Below, one piece after another: positions 59,201-64,000 of a DNA stretch of 64,000 bases. Numbering within the stretch: the first letter of the stretch is position 1; each line of letters opens with the position of its first letter. The position numbers and the translations under genes are program-made. The notes below the pieces were generated by a model. The model searched no databases and was not told the origin of the DNA. It saw nothing but the letters and a program-made list of their open reading frames with translations. This stretch comes from CAIYQJ01 sp963717255 (lineage in GTDB: Bacteria; Chloroflexota; Limnocylindria; Limnocylindrales; CSP1-4). The stretch is taken from positions 186,001-250,000 of the forward strand of contig CAVQVT010000007.1 in assembly GCA_963717255.1 (NCBI GenBank), given 5' to 3'.

Positions 59201-59717
59201 GCTCCGCGGTGGTCTCGCCGACCTCCGGCGCGACGTTGCGGCACGCCATGAGCAAGTACCGGACGAAGGTGACGACGTCCTGATCGTCGTCGTCCAGCTG
59301 GTGCCAGACGACGCGCATGCGGGTCCGGCGGGCGAAGTCGGCGAGAAGGGTCGTCTTGCCGTACCCGGCCTCGGCGACGATGGACACCACCCGTCGGTGG
59401 ATCTTGGCATCCAGCCAGTCGAGGAGGCGCGCGCGCGAGAGGACCTCCTCGCGGAGCACGGGTGGTTGTGTCTTGCTGACCCGCATCGGCGGCTCTGTCA
59501 CCAGGGGGTGTATCGCCCGGTCCCCGTGCGCCGATGGCATCCCCGGTCCGATGGGGACGCGCGGCGCCGTCCCTTCTGGGCCGGCCTCGACGTGCGAAGA
59601 CGATACAGGCGCAGGAGGTGGCGCGAGCCCCTCCGTGCCCTGCGAGGGGCTCGAAGCGGTCATCGAAGAGCGGTCGCGGGGTGTCATGGCCCGGCGATGA
59701 TGCCCGCCCCGGATCAC
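56238..59717 (-). CDS. Large MalT/LuxR-type STAND ATPase regulator with C-terminal wHTH-BTAD domain
   Basis: A 1159-residue regulator. A disordered lead of about 85 residues precedes a MalT-like NTPase (Walker A VAEAGYGKTTLLADFA near 115; Walker B PTVLVFDDVQSL near 205), then helical TPR-like repeats (about 430-880), then an OmpR-type wHTH (LRRKVLALLCYLVTRPDLAATREQTLEALWP, about 925-990) and a BTAD domain to the end. Such proteins fire on ligand binding. GTG at 59717 has GAGGTGAT upstream; ATG at 59687 is an alternative. The 3' half is clearly lower in GC than the 5' half. Confidence 0.88.
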   Translation of the reverse strand: MIRGGHHRRAMTPRDRSSMTASSPSQGTEGLAPPPAPVSSSHVEAGPEGTAPRVPIGPGMPSAHGDRAIHPLVTEPPMRVSKTQPPVLREEVLSRARLLDWLDAKIHRRVVSIVAEAGYGKTTLLADFARRTRMRVVWHQLDDDDQDVVTFVRYLLMACRNVAPEVGETTAELLREIGTLATPASVLVDTIVREMAGLADRPTVLVFDDVQSLERAPEVQRALREIVARAPDRTTIVLSGRRRPPVGLSRLRTHGEVAELTAEDLRFDHAETETLFRETYKRPLDRDSLAALERRTDGWIASLNLVRAAIRDRSDAEVRRFIREMSAAEGPLYDYLAEEVVGDLDAALQSFLMRTALLVDVEVALSAVAAEVDRATAEASIQQAERVGLLSAGRGRAGRTGAQYHPLVRQFLTARLAREIGAAAVRDIHRRIAAAAEATDWRRAAHHYAEADDGADLHRVLVDATRSIMASGDYSFAESYINRFPDADETPWFDIVLSRRELRSGRIDDAVRRAERAVAALDSTGPDRHLALANLMTVNLNHGDVVAALETAAALSNEGADAELDSMAAAMIALLESSQSRSVVDVIERFESLAGLHSPAEAARFRGISLLNLAYALLAHGDLGRALEVAGESVDTLDPDSRSEASNARVVRATVLAHLGRSDESQADLDWALAGVSDPTGIDVVLEAADVTGAYRDPAGAVELLDGLLRHADSLPRPAANSVWMVASHNLLRAGRVVDAGAMLGRVDDDQFMPFPGARSRIAAIRVHIAAAEGRPDAKAQALEAAARGRASGALFWARYAEAIAGLCGDSSEMQRTIVRLADGDPGLLCLVSDVVAANLGRLATDTLDQLEHAASGFERRWRGALRSVLDGRVDAGTLPAALWLDRIGEHDDVARLRAVARRLGARGQGAELGRTLARRLAPRVFVEDQGPVEVIVGRRAIAGTSLRRKVLALLCYLVTRPDLAATREQTLEALWPDLDPELGSNSLNQTVYFLRRVFEPMYSDDTSAGYVQSDTEMVWLDKDLVGSRSRECGTLIRLARQGDNAAVLALAGAYRARFALDFTYEEWAGLYRDSLHSQYLEAMERAIAERTAAGDFAAAIDLARAVVDVDDGADAVEVALIRLYKSAGAHAAAAELYGRYAAVQRSEYGAEVPPLSDL

Positions 59718-59791
59718 CCGGGGATCACCTCGTCCACGCAGCGCGCATCACGCGGCAGTGAGCCGACGTGCACAGCGACCCCTGCGCGGCG

Positions 59792-60007
59792 TCAGGAGCC
59801 CGCGTTCGCCTCGTACTCGAACGAGATCTTCATCTCCACGAGGTACTCGACGATCTCGCCATCCTCGACGCGGGCGGTGGACTTCACGACCTCCACGTAC
59901 CGGATGTTCCGGACGGTCCGAGACGCGCGCGCGACGGCCTGCTTCGCCGCGTCGCTCCACGACGTGGGGCTGGTCCCGACCATCTCGCGGATGATGAGCA
60001 CTCCCAT
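59792..60007 (-). CDS. Dodecin family flavin-binding protein
   Basis: A 71-residue small beta-alpha-beta protein: IREMVGTSPTSWSDAAKQAVARASRTVRNIRYVEVVKSTARVEDGEIVEYLVEMKISFEYE in family pattern (Trp stacking on flavin in SPTSWSDA). Dodecins form 12-mers that store riboflavin, FMN or CoA. GGGAGGG lies just upstream of the ATG. It stands alone between the regulator and dnaB. Confidence 0.9.
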   Translation of the reverse strand: MGVLIIREMVGTSPTSWSDAAKQAVARASRTVRNIRYVEVVKSTARVEDGEIVEYLVEMKISFEYEANAGS

Positions 60008-60052
60008 GATCCCTCCCGTGCGTGGCGCCGTCGTGGGCCGCCTCGGGTCAGT

Positions 60053-61402
60053 CTATGCGGCTCCGACGGCGGCCCGGTCTCCGGTGTAGCTCACGAACCG
60101 CGTCTGGCGCTTGCGGAACCAGAGCTGGAGCTCGCCGGTGGGCCCGTTGCGGTGCTTGGCCAGCCGGAGGTTCACGATCTCGCCGTCGGCGTCCTGGTCG
60201 TCCGACTTCTCCTTCTCCCGCCACAGGAAGACCACGAGGTCCGCGTCCTGCTCGATGGCGCCGGACTCGCGGAGGTCCGACAGTCGCGGCTCCTTGGATT
60301 CGCGCATCTCCGCCTGCCGCGAGAGCTGCGACAGCGCGACGACCGGGATGCTCAGCTCGCGGGCGAGCGCCTTGAGGCCGCGGGAGATCTCGGAGACTTC
60401 CTGGACGCGGTTCGCATCGCGACTCTGGACGGTGGCCTGCATGAGCTGGAGGTAGTCGACGACGAGGAGGTCGAGGCCCGACTCCGCCTGGAGTCGCCGC
60501 GCCTTGGTCCGGAGCTCCATCGTGCTGATGTTCGGCGTGTCGTCGATGTAGATGGGCGCCTCGGACAGTGCGTTCATCGCCGGGGCGATCCGGGCGAAGT
60601 CCATCTCCTCCAGGAAGCCGCTCCGCAGGCGCTGAGAGTCGATGTTGGCGACGCTGGACAGCAGGCGGAGAACCAGTTGCTCCTTGCTCATCTCCAGGCT
60701 GAAGATGCCGACCGACTTCCCGTCCCGCACCGCGGCGTGCTCGGCGATGTTGAGGGCCAGGCTCGTCTTGCCGACGCTGGGCCGGGCCGCGAGGACGACG
60801 AGGTCGCTCTTCTGCAGGCCCGTGGTGAGAGCGTCGAGGTCGGCGAACCCGGTACGGATCCCGCTGATCTCGCCCCGGTGGGCGTGGAGGTAGTCGAGCC
60901 GGTCGTACGCGTCGTGGAGGAGCAGCTTGAGGGGCGCGAAGCCGTCGTCGACGCGACGCTGGCTGACCGCGAACAGCTCCTGCTCGGCCCGGTCGATCGC
61001 TGCCTGGACGTCCGCACCGTCCTCGTATCCGATCGCGGCGACCTTGCCGGCCGCGGCGATGAGGTTCCGGAGCACGGCCTTGCGCTCGACGATGCGGGCG
61101 TAGTGCATCGCGTGGACCGCGGTGGGGGTCCGGTTGGACAGGGACGAGAGGGAGGCGCGTCCACCGACGGCCTCGAGCTGTCCGCCCCGTTCGAGGACCT
61201 CGGCGACGGTGACGATGTCCACCGGCTCGCGTCGCTCGAAGAGCTCGACCATCGCCCCGTAGACGGTCCCGTTCGCCTGCCGGTAGAAGTCCTCGGCGCG
61301 CAGGAACTCGGCGATCTCGACGATCGCGTCGCGGTCGATCAGGATGGCGCCGAGGACGGACTCCTCGGCCTCGACGCTCTGGGGCGGCAGACGATCGATC
61401 AC
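60053..61402 (-). CDS. dnaB: Replicative DNA helicase
   Basis: A 449-residue hexameric helicase. The N-terminal domain starts LPPQSVEAEESVLGAILID; the RecA-like domain has Walker A ARPSVGKTSLALNIAEH (about 220), VDYLQLMQ as Walker B region and ALSQLSRQAEMR..RLSDLRESGAIEQDAD as the DnaB signature. No intein is present. The GTG at 61402 has GGAG 8 bases upstream. In many genomes rplI precedes dnaB; here lexA lies between and rplI points away. Confidence 0.96.
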   Translation of the reverse strand: MIDRLPPQSVEAEESVLGAILIDRDAIVEIAEFLRAEDFYRQANGTVYGAMVELFERREPVDIVTVAEVLERGGQLEAVGGRASLSSLSNRTPTAVHAMHYARIVERKAVLRNLIAAAGKVAAIGYEDGADVQAAIDRAEQELFAVSQRRVDDGFAPLKLLLHDAYDRLDYLHAHRGEISGIRTGFADLDALTTGLQKSDLVVLAARPSVGKTSLALNIAEHAAVRDGKSVGIFSLEMSKEQLVLRLLSSVANIDSQRLRSGFLEEMDFARIAPAMNALSEAPIYIDDTPNISTMELRTKARRLQAESGLDLLVVDYLQLMQATVQSRDANRVQEVSEISRGLKALARELSIPVVALSQLSRQAEMRESKEPRLSDLRESGAIEQDADLVVFLWREKEKSDDQDADGEIVNLRLAKHRNGPTGELQLWFRKRQTRFVSYTGDRAAVGAA

Positions 61403-61580
61403 GCGTGACTCCGGGCTCGGGTGCGACGCCCCTGATGGTCCCCGGGAGAGGGCCCGGTGACCACCGGGTTACCCACGAAGACGTCCACGAAGATCCTCCG
61501 CCGACGGCCGGACCGTGGGCAGCCTGTGCACGGCCTGTGGACGAGCGGGCGACCCGACCCGTCGGCCTCCCGGTGCGATA

Positions 61581-62261
61581 TCAGTCGAGCCGGCGGATGA
61601 CCCCGATGAGCTTCCCCTGGATCCGCACCTCGTCGTAGAACTGCGGCGGGTATTCCGGGTTGGCGGGCTGGAGCCGGATCCGGCCCTGCTCGCGGAAGAA
61701 CCGCTTGAGGGTGACTGCGTTCTCCTCGACCTGGGCGACGACGATGTCCCCGTTTCGCGCGGTCTGCTGCGGGCGGATGACGACGTAGTCGCCATCCGTG
61801 ATGTGGGCCTCGATCATCGAGTCGCCGCGGACGCGCAGGAGGTACGCGTCGCCGTCCGGCGAGAGGAGGCCCGGCACCGGCATGGTCTCCGAGATGTCCT
61901 GGTAGGCCTCGATCGGCCCGCCTGCCGCGATCTCCCCGACGACCGCGAGGACATGGGCGCCGCCGGCGGACAACGACGCGACGGCCTCGACCGGGAGGCC
62001 GAGCATGATGGCGGCCGCGGGGGTGAGGCGGAGGGCGCGCGGCTGTGCCGCGCGGTGTGCCGCATCCGGTCCGTCCAGGTAGACGCGCTCCAGGTACCCG
62101 TCGCGCTCCAGGGCCTGGAGGTGGTGGTGGACCGCGGACGTGGACGCGAGGTCCACGGCGCGCGCGATGTCCCGGATGGACGGCGGGAAGCCGGTCTCGC
62201 GGGTGGTGGCCGCGATGAACTCGAGGATCCGCCGCTTGCGCTCAGCATCGTGCTTGGTCAC
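61581..62261 (-). CDS. lexA: LexA SOS repressor
   Basis: A 226-residue repressor-protease. The N-terminal winged helix (residues 1-65) has FIAATTRETGFPPSIRDIARAVDLASTSAVHHHLQAL; the cleavage site Ala-Gly lies in GEIAAGGPIEA; the catalytic Ser is in VRGDSMIEAHI and the Lys in ENAVTLKRFF. The start is GTG at 62261 with AAGGAGG 5 bases upstream. A LexA box sits in its own promoter, so it is self-repressed. Confidence 0.96.
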   Translation of the reverse strand: MTKHDAERKRRILEFIAATTRETGFPPSIRDIARAVDLASTSAVHHHLQALERDGYLERVYLDGPDAAHRAAQPRALRLTPAAAIMLGLPVEAVASLSAGGAHVLAVVGEIAAGGPIEAYQDISETMPVPGLLSPDGDAYLLRVRGDSMIEAHITDGDYVVIRPQQTARNGDIVVAQVEENAVTLKRFFREQGRIRLQPANPEYPPQFYDEVRIQGKLIGVIRRLD

Positions 62262-62281
62262 CGGGACCTCCTTCGGGCCCC

Positions 62282-62310
62282 AGACTACCGAACGGGTGTT
62301 CGATTGTCAA
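62282..62310 (-). promoter_or_regulatory. lexA promoter (TTGACA-17-TAGTCT)
   Basis: On the minus strand a consensus -35 TTGACA (62305-62310) and -10 TAGTCT (62282-62287) are 17 bases apart. The spacer holds the LexA box, so repressor binding would block polymerase. Confidence 0.8.
62289..62302. promoter_or_regulatory. LexA box CGAACGGGTGTTCG
   Basis: The palindrome CGAAC-N4-GTTCG matches the Gram-positive/actinobacterial SOS box (GAAC-N4-GTTC core), not the E. coli CTGT-N8-ACAG type. It lies exactly between the -35 and -10 of lexA. Confidence 0.85.
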
Positions 62311-62351
62311 GGCCGGTGCGGTGGGTGACGTGGAGGTCACGCCCGGCGGCT

Positions 62352-62359
62352 GGTACACT
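62352..62359 (+). promoter_or_regulatory. Extended -10 (TGGTACACT region) for rplI
   Basis: TACACT at 62354-62359 is preceded by TGG. It lies 68 bases before the rplI start, leaving a leader. No good -35 is visible. Confidence 0.45.
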
Positions 62360-62427
62360 TCCGGCCCCGGGATGCGCCGGGCGCGTGCGCGCGCCCGCGA
62401 CGACGACAGCATGGAGGTTCCTCTCGC

Positions 62428-62874
62428 GTGAAGGTCATCCTGACCGCCGACGTGGCGAAGCTCGGCAAGTCGGGCGAGATGAAGGACGTCGCGGACGGCT
62501 ACGCCCGCAACTACCTCATCGCCCAGAAGCTCGCCGTGCCCGCGTCGGGCGGCGCGTATCGCGCCTGGCAGCACGACATCGCCAGCCGCGAGGAGAAGCG
62601 CAAGCGCGAGCGCGAGGATGCCGAGATCGCGGCGAACCGGATCTCGAGCACGACGCTCACGATGGGCGTGAAGGTCGGCGAGGGCGGCAAGCTCTACGGC
62701 TCGATCACCGCCCAGGACATCGCGGACGCCCTCGGTCGCCGCGGCATCACGGTCGACAGGCACAAGATCGACCTCGAGGCGCCGCTCAAGACCCTCGGCA
62801 CCTACAAGGTGCCGGTGAAGGTCCACGCGGGCATGACCCCCGAGGTCACGGTCGTCGTCGAGCCGAAGGGCTGA
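62428..62874 (+). CDS. rplI: 50S ribosomal protein L9
   Basis: A 148-residue bL9. The N-terminal domain reads VKVILTADVAKLGKSGEMKDVADGYARNYLIAQKLA, followed by the long connecting helix (SREEKRKREREDAEIA) and a C-terminal domain with GKLYGSITAQDIADAL. The GTG start at 62428 has GGAGGT 9 bases upstream. Divergent from lexA. Confidence 0.97.
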   Translation: MKVILTADVAKLGKSGEMKDVADGYARNYLIAQKLAVPASGGAYRAWQHDIASREEKRKREREDAEIAANRISSTTLTMGVKVGEGGKLYGSITAQDIADALGRRGITVDRHKIDLEAPLKTLGTYKVPVKVHAGMTPEVTVVVEPKG

Positions 62875-62876
62875 GG

Positions 62877-62896
62877 CCCGGGCCCACCGGCCCGGG
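62877..62896 (+). terminator. Hairpin after rplI
   Basis: CCCGGGCC and GGCCCGGG form a perfect 8-base stem with the loop CACC, just past the rplI stop. No T-tract follows, and the next gene begins 36 bases later on the same strand, so read-through is possible. Confidence 0.4.
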
Positions 62897-62931
62897 AACG
62901 TGACCGGGGCGACGGACCGCGGGCCGCGAAC

Positions 62932-64000
62932 GTGAGCGCCGCACCGTCGTCCGAACCCTCGCCCGCCCGCGACCCCGCGCGCACATCCGCCCGCACCGTG
63001 TCCGGCTGGCTCCGGAGCGAGGAGGCGCGCGACGCCGCGCTGCCGGCAGTCGCCTTCGTGGTCGCGATCCACCTCCTCGCCGTCGCCGCCGCGGCCGTCG
63101 TGGCCCGCTCGGCCGGCGCCGCGCCCACGAGCGTCGACCTCGTGGCGGCCTGGACCCACTGGGACGTCGGCCACTACCTCGGCATCGCCGCCGACGGGTA
63201 CAGCGCGACCGAGCTCCCCGAGCGGATCGTCTTCTTCCCGCTGTTCCCCGCGCTCATCCGTCTCGGGGCCGTCGTGGCGCCGCCGCTCCTCGTCGCGACC
63301 GCGATCTCCGCGGGCGCGACGGTCGTCGGGGTGGTCGGCGTCTACCGGCTGGCCCGGATCGACGGCTCGCGGACCATCGCCCGCTGGTCGGTCGTGTTCC
63401 TCCTCGCGTACCCGGCGTCGTCCAGCCTGGTGGCGCCGTACACGGAAGGCCTCTTCCTCGCGGCCGCCGCGTGGTCGCTCGTCTTCGCACGCAGCGCCGC
63501 GGCGGGTGCCGCCGGCCTCGTCGGGTTCCTCGCCGCCCTCGCCAGGCTGCAGGGCATCTTCCTCGTCCCGGCGTTGGTCCTCGAGGCATGGAGGGTCCGG
63601 TCCGGCCGCGCCGTGGCCGTGCTGGCGGCGCTGCTGCCCCTGGCGGCGTTCGGCGTCTACCTCGCGCTGAACGTCGTCGTCTTCGGGGACCCGCTCGCCT
63701 TCCTCCGGATGCAGCGCACGTACTGGTTCCACGAGAACGCACCGCCGTGGGTCGTCATCGGCGGGCTCGTGGACGGCGTCCTCGCGGGGCCGGAGAACGG
63801 CGACTGGGCGACCGTGGTGCTCGCGCCGCTGCTGGCCTTCGGTCTTCTCGCGGTCACCGCCGCATGGACACTGCTCTCGCGGCGCTCCCGGCCCTCGTAC
63901 GCGGCGTACACGATCCTGACGCTCGCGACGCTCGCGACGCTGACCTGGCCCATCAGCGTCCCGCGCTACGTCCTCGGCGTGATCCCGGTCTTCCTGATGC
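62932..64000 (+). CDS. PIG-V-like mannosyltransferase (cut by window end)
   Basis: The frame is open from the GTG at 62932 to the last base, 356 residues so far. After a 50-residue lead, hydrophobic helices alternate with an outside loop AWTHWDVGHYLGIAADGYS followed by RIVFFPLFPALIRLG, the PIG-V/GPI-mannosyltransferase pattern. It is a paralogue of the gene at 42754-43854, with the same WD/YDxxxYLGIAAxGY loop. The start GTG overlaps a TGA of a short upstream frame, and no Shine-Dalgarno site is clear. Confidence 0.85.
   Translation, partial: MSAAPSSEPSPARDPARTSARTVSGWLRSEEARDAALPAVAFVVAIHLLAVAAAAVVARSAGAAPTSVDLVAAWTHWDVGHYLGIAADGYSATELPERIVFFPLFPALIRLGAVVAPPLLVATAISAGATVVGVVGVYRLARIDGSRTIARWSVVFLLAYPASSSLVAPYTEGLFLAAAAWSLVFARSAAAGAAGLVGFLAALARLQGIFLVPALVLEAWRVRSGRAVAVLAALLPLAAFGVYLALNVVVFGDPLAFLRMQRTYWFHENAPPWVVIGGLVDGVLAGPENGDWATVVLAPLLAFGLLAVTAAWTLLSRRSRPSYAAYTILTLATLATLTWPISVPRYVLGVIPVFLM

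Noticed and set aside
62900..62935. An 11-codon GTG frame ending in a GTGA overlap with the PIG-V gene at 62932
   Set aside because: It lies directly after the rplI hairpin and has no promoter element of its own, so it is probably chance.
1..64000. CRISPR arrays, insertion sequences, prophage or integrase genes
   Set aside because: No regularly spaced repeats, transposase motifs or terminal inverted repeats were seen on reading both strands.

Overview
The window is about 64 kb of very GC-rich DNA carrying densely packed housekeeping genes, with GTG starts common, frequent 4-base start/stop overlaps and almost no mobile DNA. The gene set suggests a monoderm-like, non-sporulating bacterium, most plausibly a Chloroflexota lineage close to Limnocylindria/Ellin6529. 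This is an inference from four things: the order rplU-rpmA-rpmE-prfA-prmC-glyA-wecA-atpIBEFHAGDC-murA-mreB, a Tad/Flp pilus locus without outer-membrane parts, a Gram-positive type LexA box, and an orphan DUF2344 gene. It was not tested by any database search.

Layout. 1-2.7 kb: a truncated gene end, a CPA2 antiporter and an AI-2E family permease. 2.7-12.3 kb: translation genes (DUF2344, L21, L27, L31, DUF1385, RF1, PrmC), interrupted by two inverted membrane/hydrolase genes, then a HAD phosphatase and GlyA. 12.3-26.4 kb: a WecA-like transferase, the complete F-type ATP synthase operon, MurA, MreB, a PHP-domain protein, a flippase-like membrane protein and an HTH regulator. 26.5-29.9 kb: an endonuclease IV gene broken by two compensating frameshifts, DUF2087, ribosome hibernation factor, ComF and DUF192. 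29.9-40.0 kb: a minus-strand Tad/Flp pilus locus (two Flp pilins, CpaB, CpaE, CpaF, TadB, TadC) preceded by a kinase-regulator-kinase set. 40.1-51.3 kb: surface-glycan genes (GT2, GT4, three GT-C/PIG-V membrane transferases, a FemAB/GNAT protein, an O-antigen-ligase-like protein, a PIG-L deacetylase). 51.4-59.7 kb: a secreted-type hypothetical, a DUF5317-MFS fusion, a membrane HD-GYP protein, a compact transcription unit of very small ORFs, and a giant MalT/BTAD regulator. 59.8-64 kb: dodecin, DnaB, LexA, L9 and the start of a PIG-V mannosyltransferase.

The most notable signals are these. First, many genes have a TANNNT -10 element only 6-9 bases before the start codon, which implies leaderless transcription. 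Second, a lower-GC block around 55.3-58.1 kb holds a dedicated promoter, direct repeats, two RNA hairpins and three tiny ORFs between a BTAD-type regulator and an HD-GYP phosphodiesterase. Third, the Flp pilins are duplicated with a shared upstream promoter box, and the adjacent signalling proteins lack expected catalytic or switch residues. Fourth, MurA carries Asp in place of the active-site Cys. All start sites and regulatory calls were made by eye from the sequence.
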